A stretch of 64,000 bases of DNA from Massilia phosphatilytica (GTDB taxonomy: Bacteria; Pseudomonadota; Gammaproteobacteria; Burkholderiales; Burkholderiaceae_D), in the NCBI RefSeq assembly GCF_002968015.1, contig NZ_PUIP01000011.1, positions 1 through 64,000 of the forward strand. The letters are read 5' to 3'. Below, piece by piece: positions 42,974-52,963 of this stretch; position 1 is the first letter of the stretch; each line of letters starts with the position of its first letter. The translations under genes were made by a program, and so were the position numbers. The notes under the pieces were generated by a model. The model saw only the letters and a program-made list of their open reading frames with translations, was not told where the DNA came from and did not search any database.

Positions 42974-43891
42974 ATGAGTGCCGTTCTCGACAATCACCTG
43001 AAAGACAAGGCCGCCGCCGTCGCGAACGCGCCGCGCAAGGCCACCAATACGCTGGAGCCGGGCTGGGTGCGCTATGCGCTGATCGCCGTCGCGCTGATCT
43101 TCCTGACGCTGTTCCTGTTCGTGCCGCTCGTGGCCGTGTTCACCGAAGCCCTGAAAAAAGGCTGGGACACGTACAAGGAAGCCGTCATCGATCCGGACGC
43201 GCTGTCCGCCATCCGGCTGACGTTCATCGCCGCCGGCATCGCCGTGCCGCTGAACCTCGTGTTCGGCGTGGCCGCCGCGTGGACCATCGCCAAGTTCGAC
43301 TTCCCCGGCAAGAGCATCCTGCTGTCGCTGATCGACCTGCCGTTCTCGGTGTCGCCCGTGATCGCGGGCCTGATCTATGTGCTGCTGTTCGGTTCGCAGG
43401 GCTGGTTCGGCCCATGGCTGATGGACCACGACATCAAGATCCTGTTCGCCGTGCCGGGCATCGTGCTGGCGACCATCTTCGTCACGTTCCCGTTCGTCGC
43501 CCGCGAACTGATCCCGCTGATGCAGGCGCAGGGCAGCGAAGAGGAAGAGGCGGCCCTCGTGCTGGGCGCGTCCGGCTGGAAGACCTTCTTCAAGGTCACG
43601 CTCCCGAACATCAAGTGGGGCCTGCTGTACGGCGTGATCCTGTGTAACGCCCGGGCGATGGGCGAGTTCGGCGCCGTGTCGGTCGTTTCCGGCCACATCC
43701 GCGGCGAGACGAACACGATGCCGCTGCAGGTCGAGATCCTCTACAACGAATACAACTTCACGGCCGCGTTCGCGATCGCGTCGCTGCTGGCACTGCTGGC
43801 CCTCGTGACGCTGGCGGTGAAAACCTTTATCGAATGGCGCATGCACCAGGCCCGCAAGGCCAGCGTGCAGGACCACACCACGGAGCATTGA
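42974..43891 (+). CDS. cysW: sulfate/thiosulfate ABC transporter permease CysW
   Basis: The 305-residue second permease has a longer charged N-terminus (1-35), six membrane helices and the loop [24 protein letters not shown]. It starts one base after the cysT stop and ends one base before cysA, so the three are one operon. Confidence 0.95.
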   Translation: MSAVLDNHLKDKAAAVANAPRKATNTLEPGWVRYALIAVALIFLTLFLFVPLVAVFTEALKKGWDTYKEAVIDPDALSAIRLTFIAAGIAVPLNLVFGVAAAWTIAKFDFPGKSILLSLIDLPFSVSPVIAGLIYVLLFGSQGWFGPWLMDHDIKILFAVPGIVLATIFVTFPFVARELIPLMQAQGSEEEEAALVLGASGWKTFFKVTLPNIKWGLLYGVILCNARAMGEFGAVSVVSGHIRGETNTMPLQVEILYNEYNFTAAFAIASLLALLALVTLAVKTFIEWRMHQARKASVQDHTTEH

Positions 43892-43892
43892 G

Positions 43893-44966
43893 ATGACGAT
43901 CGAAGTCCAACACATCCGCAAGCAGTTCGGCCAGTTCACGGCCCTGGACGACGTGTCGCTGAAGTTTGCCGACGGCGAGCTGACGGCGCTGCTGGGCCCG
44001 TCCGGCTGCGGCAAGACGACCCTGCTGCGCATCATCGCCGGCCTGGAATTCCCCGATGCGGGCCGCGTGCTGCTCGACGGCGACGACGCGTCGAACCGCC
44101 ACGTGCGCGAGCGCCAGGTCGGCTTCGTGTTCCAGCACTACGCGCTGTTCAAGCACATGACCGTGTTCGAGAACGTTGCCTTCGGCCTGCGCGTGAAGCC
44201 GCGCAAGGAGCGTCCGTCGGAAGCAGTGATCCGTGAAAAAGTGAAAAAGCTGCTGGAGCTCGTGCAGCTGGACTGGATCGCCGACCGCTATCCGCCGCAA
44301 CTGTCCGGCGGCCAGCGCCAGCGCATCGCCCTCGCGCGCGCCCTCGCCGTGGAGCCCCGCGTGCTGCTGCTGGACGAGCCGTTCGGCGCGCTCGACGCGA
44401 AAGTGCGCAAGGAACTGCGCCGCTGGCTGCGCCAGCTGCACGACGAACTGCACGTGACGTCGATCTTCGTCACCCACGACCAGGAAGAGGCGCTCGAAGT
44501 GGCGGACCAGATCGTCCTGATGAACAAGGGCCACATCGAGCAGCTGGGTACGCCGAGCGACGTGTACAACCACCCGGCCTCGCCGTTCGTCTACGGCTTC
44601 CTCGGCAACGTCAACCTGTTCCACGGCCGCGTGAACGACGGCGTGCTGGCCAGCGGCGACGCCACGTTCCACGCGCCGCAGTACGCGGACGTGAAGAACG
44701 GCGAAGGCATCGCCTACGTCCGCCCACACGACCTCGACGTGGAGCGCTACGTGGCGGGAGGCGAGGGCGTCGCGGTGAAACTGCGCCGCGCGCACGCGAT
44801 CGGCCCGCTGGCCCAGCTGGACCTGGAGCGCGCCGACAACGCCCAGATCATCGAAGCCGTCATCCCGAACGAGCGTTATCGCGAACTGGGACTGCGCGAC
44901 GGCGAGACACTGCTGGTGAAACCCAAGCGCATGCACGTATTTGTTGATCAGGGAGCGGACATATGA
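43893..44966 (+). CDS. cysA: sulfate/thiosulfate ABC transporter ATPase CysA
   Basis: The 357-residue ATPase has [12 protein letters not shown] (Walker A), [37 protein letters not shown] and a C-terminal TOBE-like regulatory domain (from about 240). It drives CysTW. The GGAG site lies inside the cysW end. Its stop overlaps the next gene start by 4 bases. Confidence 0.96.
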   Translation: MTIEVQHIRKQFGQFTALDDVSLKFADGELTALLGPSGCGKTTLLRIIAGLEFPDAGRVLLDGDDASNRHVRERQVGFVFQHYALFKHMTVFENVAFGLRVKPRKERPSEAVIREKVKKLLELVQLDWIADRYPPQLSGGQRQRIALARALAVEPRVLLLDEPFGALDAKVRKELRRWLRQLHDELHVTSIFVTHDQEEALEVADQIVLMNKGHIEQLGTPSDVYNHPASPFVYGFLGNVNLFHGRVNDGVLASGDATFHAPQYADVKNGEGIAYVRPHDLDVERYVAGGEGVAVKLRRAHAIGPLAQLDLERADNAQIIEAVIPNERYRELGLRDGETLLVKPKRMHVFVDQGADI

Positions 44967-45895
44967 ATTTCCAGCAGTTGCGTTCGGTGCGCGAAGCCGC
45001 GCGCCGCAATTTTAATTTGACCGATGTGGCCAACGCCTTGTTCACGTCGCAGCCGGGCGTGTCGCGCCAGATCCGTGAGCTGGAGGACGAGCTGGGCGTC
45101 GTCATCTTCGAGCGCAACGGCAAACGCCTGACCGGCCTCACGGATCCGGGCAAGGGCATCCTGAAGATCATCGAGCGCCTGCTCGTCGAAGCGGAAAACC
45201 TGCAGCAGGCCAGCAGCGAATACGCCGCGCAGGACAGCGGTACGCTGACGGTCGCCGTGACCCACACGCAGGCGCGCTATGCGCTGCCGCAGGTGGTGCA
45301 GGCGTTCCGCACGGCGTTCCCGGGCGTGCGCATCGCCCTGCAGCAGAGCGCGCCGGATCACATCGCGGAATGGGTGCTGTCGGGCCGCGCCGACATCGGC
45401 ATCGCGACGGAAGGCCTGTCGACGTTCCCTGACCTCGTGTCGTTCCCGTGCTACCGCTGGAGCCACCTCGTCGTCGTGCCGGATGGCCATCCGCTGCTGC
45501 AGCAGTCGCCCATCAAACTGTCGGACCTGGCCGAATTCCCGTTGATCACGTACGACGTGGGCTTCACCGGCCGCAGCCACATCGACGCGGCGTTCGCCGC
45601 CGCCGGCGTGAGCCCGGACATCATGCTGACGGCGATGGATTCGGACGTCATCAAACAGTACGTGTCGCTGGGGATGGGTGTCGGTATTGTCGCCTCGATG
45701 GCATTCGACCACGGCCGCGACCGCGGGCTGCGCGCGATCGAGTCATCGCATCTGTTCGCGCCGAACGTGACGCGTCTCGCGGTGCGCCGCGGTGCGTATC
45801 TGCGCGCGTACGCCTATGACTTCATCGAGCGCTTCGCGCAGGGTTTTACCAAGTCGGATATCGAAAAGGCGCTGCATCCGGTGCCGGCGGACTGA
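44963..45895 (+). CDS. cysB: CysB/Cbl-type LysR regulator of sulfur assimilation
   Basis: The 310-residue LysR protein has the HTH ([25 protein letters not shown]) and the CysB-type effector domain ([53 protein letters not shown]). CysB activates sulfate uptake and cysteine synthesis genes in response to N-acetylserine. Overlap with cysA (ATGA) puts it in the operon it probably controls. Cbl is an alternative name for close relatives. Confidence 0.9.
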   Translation: MNFQQLRSVREAARRNFNLTDVANALFTSQPGVSRQIRELEDELGVVIFERNGKRLTGLTDPGKGILKIIERLLVEAENLQQASSEYAAQDSGTLTVAVTHTQARYALPQVVQAFRTAFPGVRIALQQSAPDHIAEWVLSGRADIGIATEGLSTFPDLVSFPCYRWSHLVVVPDGHPLLQQSPIKLSDLAEFPLITYDVGFTGRSHIDAAFAAAGVSPDIMLTAMDSDVIKQYVSLGMGVGIVASMAFDHGRDRGLRAIESSHLFAPNVTRLAVRRGAYLRAYAYDFIERFAQGFTKSDIEKALHPVPAD

Positions 45896-45916
45896 ACCGC
45901 CGCACCGTCGCCGAAC

Positions 45917-46957
45917 TTATTTGGCGCGCAGCGCGTCCGCGCACTCGCGCACGAGGGCAGGGCCGCGGTAGATCAGGCCGCTGTACAACTGCACGAGCTG
46001 CGCACCGGCCGCGATCTTGGCCTTCGCATCGCGTCCGCTCAGGATGCCGCCCACGCCGATGATCGGCACGGCATCGCCCACTTCCGCCTTCAGCGCGCGG
46101 ATCACGATGTTCGACAGGTCGAACACGGGCGCGCCTGACAGGCCGCCCTGTTCGTTCGAATGGCGCATGCCTTCCACCTCGCGGCGGTTCAGCGTGGTGT
46201 TGGTGGCGATCACGCCGTCGATGCCGTGGCGGACCAGCGCGCCGCCGATGTTGCGGATCTGGTCGCCGTCCACGTCCGGCGCGATCTTCAGCGCCAGCGG
46301 CACGTAGTGGCCATACTTGTCGGCCAGGCGCGACTGTTCTTCCTTCAGCTGCGACAGCAGGGCATCCAGTTCGGAAGCGCCCTGCAGCTGGCGCAGGTTC
46401 TTCGTATTCGGCGACGAAATATTGACGGTGACGTAGCTGGCGTACGGATACACCTTCTGCAGGCACGCCACGTAGTCGTCGGCCGCACGTTCGATGGGCG
46501 TGTCGGCGTTCTTGCCGATGTTCAGCCCCAGCACGCCCTGGCGTTCCTGGTAGAAGCGCGACGCCTGGACGTTGGCGACGAAGGCGTCGACACCGCCATT
46601 GTTGAAGCCCATGCGGTTGATGATGCCGCGCGCGGCCGGCAGGCGGAACATGCGCGGGCGCGGATTGCCCGGCTGGGCGCGCGGCGTCACGGTGCCGATC
46701 TCGATCGAGCCGAAGCCGAGCGCGGCCAGGCCGTCGATGTAGGCGCCGTCCTTGTCCAGGCCGGCAGCCAGGCCAACCGGGTTCGGGAACGTGATGCCCA
46801 TGACCGTGCGCGGATCGGGCTTCGGTTTCCGGACGACCCCTGTCAATCCCAGCGTGGCGGCGCGGCGCAAGGCGGGCAGCGTCAGGTTGTGGGCCGTTTC
46901 GGGATCGAGGGAGAACAGCAGCGGGCGAGCAAGGGCGTACAGGAGTTTGTCGGACAT
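45917..46957 (-). CDS. pyrD: dihydroorotate dehydrogenase (quinone), class 2
   Basis: The 346-residue flavoprotein oxidises dihydroorotate to orotate in pyrimidine synthesis, passing electrons to membrane quinone. It has the class 2 N-terminal helices, [23 protein letters not shown] with the Asn pair and catalytic Ser, TNTTLNR and [11 protein letters not shown]. It converges with the CysB-type gene. Confidence 0.95.
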   Translation of the reverse strand: MSDKLLYALARPLLFSLDPETAHNLTLPALRRAATLGLTGVVRKPKPDPRTVMGITFPNPVGLAAGLDKDGAYIDGLAALGFGSIEIGTVTPRAQPGNPRPRMFRLPAARGIINRMGFNNGGVDAFVANVQASRFYQERQGVLGLNIGKNADTPIERAADDYVACLQKVYPYASYVTVNISSPNTKNLRQLQGASELDALLSQLKEEQSRLADKYGHYVPLALKIAPDVDGDQIRNIGGALVRHGIDGVIATNTTLNRREVEGMRHSNEQGGLSGAPVFDLSNIVIRALKAEVGDAVPIIGVGGILSGRDAKAKIAAGAQLVQLYSGLIYRGPALVRECADALRAK

Positions 46958-47024
46958 GGCAGCCTAATCGAGAATTCGCGACATTTTACCTTGTGTGGCA
47001 GCAATACCGCATGTCCTTCGGCCT

Positions 47025-47753
47025 TCAGCGATCCAGAACACCCCATACGCCGTCAATACGGGCTTCCAGCGGTCTGAAATTGATCTTGTACGCCATCTTC
47101 GGGCTCTGTTCGATCCAGTAGCCAAGATAGACGTAGGGCAGCTCCAGTTCGCGCGCCTGGCCGATCTGCCACATCACGTTGTAGGTGCCGAACGACGCGC
47201 CGGCCACGTCCGGGTCGAAGAACGTGTAGACGGACGACAGGCCGTCCGACAGCACGTCGATGATCGACACCATGCGCAAGGTTCCGTCCGGCTCGCGGAA
47301 TTCCACGAGGCGCGTGTTGACGCGGCTCTGGAGCAGGAACTGGGCGTACTGGTCGCGGCTGTCCTGGTCCATGCCGCCGCCCACGTGGCGCGTCGTCTGG
47401 TAGCGCAGGTACAGCGCATAGTGCTCGTCGGAGAACGACAGGTTGGCCACCATCGCCGTCAGGTCCTCGTGGCGCTTCCACGCGCGGCGCTGGCTGCGGT
47501 TGGGCGTGAAGCGCTCGGCGGCCACGCGCACGGGGATGCAGGCGCGGCAGCCATCGCAATAGGGACGGTAGGTGAAGATGCCGCTGCGGCGGAAGCCGTT
47601 GCGCACGAGTTCCGAATACACGTCCGCATTGATCAGGTGCGACGGCGTGGCGACCTGGGAGCGGGCCTGGCGTGCATCGAGGTAGCTGCAAGGATACGGT
47701 GCCGTCGTATAGAACTGCAGCGTGGAAAATGGCAGATCATTCAGGTGCGTCAT
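47025..47753 (-). CDS. bpt: aspartate/glutamate leucyltransferase (Bpt)
   Basis: The 242-residue enzyme adds Leu to N-terminal Asp or Glu to mark proteins for ClpAP. It has the N-terminal Cys cluster ([22 protein letters not shown]) and the ATE C-terminal domain ([19 protein letters not shown]). Together with aat upstream it gives the bacterial N-degron pathway; the two genes are 61 bases apart on one strand. Confidence 0.95.
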   Translation of the reverse strand: MTHLNDLPFSTLQFYTTAPYPCSYLDARQARSQVATPSHLINADVYSELVRNGFRRSGIFTYRPYCDGCRACIPVRVAAERFTPNRSQRRAWKRHEDLTAMVANLSFSDEHYALYLRYQTTRHVGGGMDQDSRDQYAQFLLQSRVNTRLVEFREPDGTLRMVSIIDVLSDGLSSVYTFFDPDVAGASFGTYNVMWQIGQARELELPYVYLGYWIEQSPKMAYKINFRPLEARIDGVWGVLDR

Positions 47754-47814
47754 GCAAAGCTCTCGGAACGACGTGTGTTGAACCCATTGTAGCCAAAGAC
47801 GGCGCCGCGCACCG

Positions 47815-48537
47815 TTATGTGGTCAACGGTGGCGCGACTTCCCAACGTTCGATCGGCGGTTCCTGGATCGCGTGGCGCAGGTGCTGCAGGAAATCGCGGC
47901 GCGGGATCGGCACGGCGCCCAGCGAGGCCAGGTGGCCCGTCTCCTGCTGGCAGTCGACCATGCGTACACCATGGCCGCGCAGGAAGGCGACCAGGTACGC
48001 GAGCGCGACCTTCGACGCGTCCGACACGCGCGCGAACATCGATTCGCCATAGAACATGCGACCGATGCAGACGCCATAAGCGCCGCCGACCAGCTCGCCG
48101 TCCAGCCATACTTCGGACGAGTGCGCATACCCCATGCGGAACAGGCCCGTGTAGCCGGCGATGATGTCTTCCGAGATCCACGTGCCGGGCCCGTCCTTGC
48201 GCGGTGCGGCGCAGGCGCGCATCACCGCTTCGAAGGCGCCGTCGAAGCGCACGACCCATGGGCCGCCGGCCTGGCGGCTGCGCTCGATCTTGCGCAGCGT
48301 CTTCTGGAGGCTTGCGCTCACCTTGAAGCGGTCGGTGTACAGCACCATGCGCGGGTCGGTGCTCCACCAGAGGATCGGCTGGCCCTCGGAAAACCAGGGG
48401 AAGATGCCGTTCCGGTACGCCTGCAGCAGGCGTTGCGGCGAGAGGTCCGCGCCGGCCGCGAGCAGGCCCGGCGCGTCGGTCGTCAACGCTTCGGACACGT
48501 CGGGGAACGGCGTATGGGCCTCGAGCCAGGGAATCAT
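47815..48537 (-). CDS. aat: leucyl/phenylalanyl-tRNA-protein transferase
   Basis: The 240-residue enzyme transfers Leu or Phe from tRNA to N-terminal Arg or Lys. The start ATG 48537 gives [33 protein letters not shown] and [21 protein letters not shown] are family marks. It lies between the Nudix gene and bpt in the same direction. Confidence 0.95.
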   Translation of the reverse strand: MIPWLEAHTPFPDVSEALTTDAPGLLAAGADLSPQRLLQAYRNGIFPWFSEGQPILWWSTDPRMVLYTDRFKVSASLQKTLRKIERSRQAGGPWVVRFDGAFEAVMRACAAPRKDGPGTWISEDIIAGYTGLFRMGYAHSSEVWLDGELVGGAYGVCIGRMFYGESMFARVSDASKVALAYLVAFLRGHGVRMVDCQQETGHLASLGAVPIPRRDFLQHLRHAIQEPPIERWEVAPPLTT

Positions 48538-48551
48538 CGTCGTACGCCGTG

Positions 48552-49136
48552 TCAGTCGGGTTGGACGGGCGCCCGCATCGGGCCCGCGATGTCGCGGGTG
48601 TGGAATCCATAGGTGCCGCCGCTTTCGCGCATCTGCGCGCGGTCGGCGAAGAACAGTTCGAGCGTCGTGCGTATCGTGGGGAAGGCCAGGTCGCCCCACG
48701 GGATCTCGTTCTCACTGAACAATTGCACGTCCAGGCTCTCGATGCCTGGCGCAAAATCCAGGTCGACGAGGCGCGCCAGATAGAACATATGGACCTGGTG
48801 CACGTGCACGACGTTCAACAGGGTGAACAGGTTGCCCAGTTCGACGTTGGCGCCCGCTTCCTCTTCCGTCTCGCGCGCGGCAGCCGCACTGGTGGTCTCG
48901 CCGTTTTCCATGAAGCCGGCCGGCAGCGTCCAGTAGCCGTAGCGCGGCTCGATGGCGCGCTTGCACAGCAGGACCTTGAGTTCGCCGTCCTGTTCCCACA
49001 CGGGGATCGAGCCGATCACCATCTTCGGGTTCTGGTAGTGGATCGTGCCGCAATGGGTGCACACGAAACGCGGACGGTTGTCGCCCTCGGGGATGGCCAC
49101 CGTGACCGGGTGGGCGCACTCGGAACAGAATTTCAT
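48552..49136 (-). CDS. Nudix hydrolase with N-terminal zinc ribbon
   Basis: The 194-residue protein has a zinc ribbon (FCSECAHPV ... VCTHCG) followed by the Nudix box G-x5-E-x7-REtEEEAG (GFMENGE ... RETEEEAG). Members hydrolyse nucleoside diphosphate derivatives such as ADP-ribose or NADH. It heads the run Nudix-aat-bpt, 14 bases before aat. Confidence 0.92.
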   Translation of the reverse strand: MKFCSECAHPVTVAIPEGDNRPRFVCTHCGTIHYQNPKMVIGSIPVWEQDGELKVLLCKRAIEPRYGYWTLPAGFMENGETTSAAAARETEEEAGANVELGNLFTLLNVVHVHQVHMFYLARLVDLDFAPGIESLDVQLFSENEIPWGDLAFPTIRTTLELFFADRAQMRESGGTYGFHTRDIAGPMRAPVQPD

Positions 49137-49267
49137 AGGAAGCGGATAAATTAAGTTGCCCTTACTTTACCACTGTATTGCTAGCGACTGGGCCGCAATC
49201 CGCCAGCCATTCGCGCCCCCGGCGGAGGCAGCTTATGCTGCGATCGCGGGGAGTCGGAGAACTGCAA

Positions 49268-49296
49268 TTGCCTAAAGTGCGGAAGGTGCGTATAAT
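49268..49296 (+). promoter_or_regulatory. sigma70 promoter of the initiator tRNA
   Basis: TTGCCT (49268-49273) and TATAAT (49291-49296) are 17 bases apart, 13 bases before the tRNA. This is the clearest consensus promoter in the window. Confidence 0.88.
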
Positions 49297-49309
49297 ACGA
49301 ATCATCAGA

Positions 49310-49386
49310 CGCGGGGTGGAGCAGTCTGGCAGCTCGTCGGGCTCATAACCCGAAGGTCACAGGTTCAAATCCTGTCCCCGCAACCA
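49310..49386 (+). tRNA. initiator tRNA-fMet (anticodon CAT)
   Basis: The 77-base gene has the initiator marks: an unpaired first base (C1 against A72), three G-C pairs beneath the anticodon loop (GGGCTCATAACCC) and an encoded CCA. It is close to the E. coli initiator except in the D-loop and T-stem. Confidence 0.97.
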
Positions 49387-49392
49387 GATTCC

Positions 49393-49429
49393 AAAGCCGC
49401 TGATCCTGTTCAGGATCAGCGGCTTTTTC
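49393..49429 (+). terminator. terminator of the initiator tRNA
   Basis: A 14-bp stem (49393-49406 with 49413-49426) followed by TTTTTCG, starting 7 bases after the tRNA. Confidence 0.92.
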
Positions 49430-49546
49430 GTTTTGGGTCCGCCGCGCGCCGCCGTTGGACCCGGCTCAACCATGGCAGAGATGCGCGCAACGCCCGCTGC
49501 CCGGCCCGGTCGAAGTCTCCGTGTGCGTTGAATGCGGAGCCAACGA

Positions 49547-49969
49547 ATGATTACTGTGGAAGACATCAACGAGGCGTGGGGCTGGACCGGCCTGAACGCC
49601 GTCGAGGTGCTGGGCGAGAACGCCTTCGGCAATCTGATCGTCCGCGCCGAGGACGGCATGTACTGGCGCCTGTCGCCCCAGGACCTGCGGTGCGAACCCG
49701 TGGCCGAAGACCGCGCCGCCCTCGATGCCCTGTCGTACAACCAGGAATTCCTCGACGGCTGGTACATGCCCGACCAGGTGCGCTTGGCCGAGACGACGCT
49801 GGGCCCGTTGACGGCCGGGCGCAAGTATTGTCTGAAAATACCCAGTGCGCTGGGCGGACGCTACGGACGCGACAACCTGGCCATGGTGCCCCTGCCCGAA
49901 CTGATCCGGTTCGCCGGCGAAGGCGCCCAGCAGTTCGACGGGCTGCCGCGCTGGCAGGACTATCACTAG
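49547..49969 (+). CDS. Tdi1/DUF1851-like immunity-type protein, 140 aa
   Basis: The protein (start ATG 49547, MITVEDINEAWGWTG) matches the T6SS-immunity Tdi1/DUF1851 pattern: FGNLIVRAEDGMYWRLSPQDL and a C-terminal LPRWQDYH. Such proteins block type VI secretion toxins, but many are orphans, and no toxin or secretion gene is near. It follows the initiator tRNA terminator and converges on the frameshifted outer-membrane-like gene. Confidence 0.7.
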   Translation: MITVEDINEAWGWTGLNAVEVLGENAFGNLIVRAEDGMYWRLSPQDLRCEPVAEDRAALDALSYNQEFLDGWYMPDQVRLAETTLGPLTAGRKYCLKIPSALGGRYGRDNLAMVPLPELIRFAGEGAQQFDGLPRWQDYH

Positions 49970-49972
49970 AAC

Positions 49973-50934
49973 CTAGAACCGCCGCAGCAGGCCCACCTGG
50001 AACAGGTCGCGGTCGTTCGTCTTGCGGAAGGTCTTGATGCGATTGAAATTGATGATGGCGCGCGTGCGCGCGGACACGGCGCGCTCGGCCTGGAAGCTGA
50101 TCAGGAGATTGGTGGCCGTGCGATTGCCGTCGCGCCGGTTCGCGGCGAAGTAGGGCCCGAGGCCGGCGCTCATCGACAGGCGCGGCGTCACGGGCTGCTC
50201 GTACCACACCTGCCCGGCAACCCCGCGCCGGTCGACCCGCGCGCCGTCGTCGCCTTCGAACAGGAACTTGTAGCCGACGCCCCAGCGGTCGGCATACTGC
50301 CTGGCCTCGAGCACGCCCGCGTGGGCGCCTTGCGTGCCGGACATGTTCGTGATCGACGACCCGAACGTGCCGCCGATCCACAGATGCCCGTCTGGCACGA
50401 CCTCGGGCGCAGGCTCGGCCGGGCCGAACTGGCGCCCGATGCCGAGCACGAGCGCGTCCGACCGGTGCACGTGGCGCATCGCCACGTGGTTGTAGCCGAG
50501 CCGCAGATGGGTGCCGGACGGCCCGGGCACGGTCAGGCGCAGGCTGGCGCTGAGGAGCACGCCGAGGCGGGCATCGTCGATCTGGCGGCCGTTGATGTCC
50601 GTGGTGTTCATGCTCAGGTAAGGACCCGCGCCCAGCTCGCCCGTCCACGCATGGGACAAGCGGTGGGCAGCGAGCCATTGCAGGGCAAAGCCGTCGCGGT
50701 GGTTGTTGTCCGGGTGGCCTTCGTTGTAGTGGACGAAGTCGATGCGCATGGCCCCTTGCTGGCGCCCCGCGCGGACTTCGAACGTGCGTCCGCGCATCCA
50801 GCGGTAGCCGGTCGCGTTGCCGCCGTAGATCGGCCGTTGCCGAACGCCAGCGACAGATAGGCGCCGCGGTCGTCCGGATCCATGGTGTCGGCGTGGGCCA
50901 GCAGCACCGCCGCCAAGCATGTCTTCGCGTTCAT
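49973..50934 (-). pseudogene. outer-membrane-like protein gene with a frameshift
   Basis: The gene starts at ATG 50934 with a short signal-like peptide (MNAKTCLAAVLLAHADTM) and reads to SLAFGNG. The homologous continuation (PIYGGNATGYRWMRGRTFEVR) is then in another frame, so a one-base loss lies near 50830-50840. The rest, about 285 residues, alternates like a beta-barrel (LGYNHVAMRHVHRSD; ends DLFQVGLLRRF). It may be a true pseudogene, or the shift may be a sequencing error. No family name is certain. Confidence 0.65.
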
Positions 50935-51011
50935 GACGTCCTCCGCTCGTGTCAGGCTACGGGCAGTCTGGACAAGCGGAGCGGCCGCGCCTTGTGGCGA
51001 CACAAACAGCG

Positions 51012-51896
51012 TCAGCCGGCGGGCTGGTTCAGGCTGGCCCAGAGATAGGCCGCGGCCATCGTGCGGTGCGGGCGATAGGCTGCCAGAAATGCCTCGGCTT
51101 CGCGCATGCCGGGCCGTTCGCCGCCCGTCAGCCGGCCGATGGCGTTGCGCACGGCCACGTCGCCGTGCAGCGAACAATCCGCATAACCCCAGCCGCGCAG
51201 CAGTGCATAGTTGACGGTCCACGGCCCGATGCCTTTGACCGCGAGCAGGCGGTCGCTCACGCCGGCCGCGTCGAGCGTGCGGTCCAGTGGCAGCGCGCCA
51301 TCCGCGACGAGGCGCGCGAAGCGCAGCAGCGTCTCCGCCTTCGCGCCGGAAAACTTGCGGCTGGTCAGTTGCTCGGTGTCGAGACGGGCCACGTCGACCG
51401 CTTCCGGATAACACCACAGCCCGCTCGAGTGCGGGCGTCCCGCCAGGCCGATGAACGTCCGGCGTAGAGAAATGGCGAACGGCAGGTTGATCTGCTGGCC
51501 GATGATGGCCCACGTCAGCGCCTCGAACACGGTGGCCGACTGGATCACGCGCAGGCCCGGCTGGCGCGCGACGACGGGACCGAGCAGCGGGTCGTCCCGC
51601 ACGGCCTGTTCGAACGGCGCGGGATCGATGCGCAGGCCCAGCATGTTCACGAGGGCGTCGCGGACAGCGTCGTCCGCGGCCGCGCCATCGCTGTCGACGA
51701 CGCATTCGGCGCGGTCCGCGTGCAGCGCGATGTCCAGCACCGTCGGCACGCCGCCCAGCAGCACGCCTTTGCGGATGCGTCCTGCGGCCGCGTCGACGTG
51801 CTCGGCCAGCGCATCGGCATCGCGGCCGTGGAACGTGCAGGCGTCCGCGTGGCGATAGCCTGGCGGCAGCGCGATCGTGTGGCGGCTGCGGCTCAT
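51012..51896 (-). CDS. AlkA-like DNA-3-methyladenine glycosylase II
   Basis: The 294-residue protein has an AlkA N-terminal beta domain and the HhH-GPD motif (LLAVKGIGPWTVNYALLRGWG) with the catalytic Asp in HGDVAVRNA. It removes alkylated bases from DNA. Its start (51896) overlaps the stop of the upstream DMT gene by 4 bases, so the two are translationally coupled. Confidence 0.88.
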   Translation of the reverse strand: MSRSRHTIALPPGYRHADACTFHGRDADALAEHVDAAAGRIRKGVLLGGVPTVLDIALHADRAECVVDSDGAAADDAVRDALVNMLGLRIDPAPFEQAVRDDPLLGPVVARQPGLRVIQSATVFEALTWAIIGQQINLPFAISLRRTFIGLAGRPHSSGLWCYPEAVDVARLDTEQLTSRKFSGAKAETLLRFARLVADGALPLDRTLDAAGVSDRLLAVKGIGPWTVNYALLRGWGYADCSLHGDVAVRNAIGRLTGGERPGMREAEAFLAAYRPHRTMAAAYLWASLNQPAG

Positions 51897-52789
51897 TTGC
51901 TGGATGCCGGCACGGGAGCGGCGCGGCCGAAGCGGGGCGTGAAACCTGTCACGAACGCGGTGCCGACCAGGGTGATGGCCGAGCCCACGATCGTGTACCA
52001 GCCGATCGCCTCGCCCAGGAACAGCGCGCCCCACAGGATGCCGAAGACGGGGCTTAGGAAGGTGACCGTGAGGGCCGACGTCGTGCCGACATCCTCGATC
52101 AATTTGAAATACAGGATGTAGGCGATGCCGCTGCACAGCACGCCCAGCGCGATCACGGCGCCGACGATGCCCACGGTCGGCGCGCCGGCCGGCGGGAACA
52201 GGGGCAGGGCGGGCAGCACCATCAGCGCGGAGGTCCACATCGTGCCGTGCGCGTTGGCGAACGGCTCCACGCTTTTCGCGGTGCGCGCATACAGGCTCGC
52301 GACGCTGTAGCTCAAGGCGGCCACCAGGGCGGCGGCGACGGCGATGCCGGCGCCGGGACGGCTGGTCGCGTGGTCGAAGCCGACGAGCAGCGCGACCCCA
52401 AGGGTGCCCAGCACGAGGCCCAGCGCCGTGCGCGCACGGATCGCCTGGCGGCTCCATACGGCGCCGAGCAGGGCGCCCCACATCGGCGCGGTGGCGTTCA
52501 GCACGGCCAGCACGGACGCCGGCAAGGTGCGCGCCGCGAACGCGAACAACAGGAACGGGAAGGCGGAGTTGAAGAAGCCGAGGATGACGTAATGCTTCCA
52601 GTGCGCACGCATCTCGAGGCGCTTCTTGAGCACGACGCCGACGATGGCGAGGAACAGCGCCGCGAACAGCACGCGGAATTCGATGAGCACCGCGGGGCCG
52701 AGCGTCGGTGCGCTGATGCGCATGAACAGGAAGGAGCCGCCCCAGATGGCGGCAAGCAGGATGAGGCGCAGCAGGTTGGCAGTGTTCAT
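51893..52789 (-). CDS. EamA-family (DMT) transporter
   Basis: The 298-residue protein (start ATG 52789, MNTANLLRLILLAAIWGGSF) has ten membrane helices in two EamA repeats (NATAPMWGALLGAVW; TVTFLSPVFGILWGALFLGE). Substrate unknown. It is coupled to the AlkA-like gene. It differs from the DMT protein at 36031, so the two are separate family members. Confidence 0.88.
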   Translation of the reverse strand: MNTANLLRLILLAAIWGGSFLFMRISAPTLGPAVLIEFRVLFAALFLAIVGVVLKKRLEMRAHWKHYVILGFFNSAFPFLLFAFAARTLPASVLAVLNATAPMWGALLGAVWSRQAIRARTALGLVLGTLGVALLVGFDHATSRPGAGIAVAAALVAALSYSVASLYARTAKSVEPFANAHGTMWTSALMVLPALPLFPPAGAPTVGIVGAVIALGVLCSGIAYILYFKLIEDVGTTSALTVTFLSPVFGILWGALFLGEAIGWYTIVGSAITLVGTAFVTGFTPRFGRAAPVPASSK

Positions 52790-52913
52790 GGTTCCCGGGA
52801 GGATAGACGCAGGGGCTTCCCGTGCCTTCCCGTTTCTTGTGCTTGAATTGCACGACGGGGCAGGGGAATTGGTAATGATACAAAAAGGCCGGGAACCCTG
52901 CCGGAGGCCCATG

Positions 52914-52937
52914 AAAAAGGGCCGCAACCGCGGCCCT
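52914..52937 (-). terminator. terminator of the M48-like gene
   Basis: An 8-bp GC-rich stem (52918-52925 with 52930-52937) followed on the minus strand by TTTTT. Confidence 0.85.
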
Positions 52938-52963
52938 CGTCGATCATGCGTGTCCGCGTGCGC

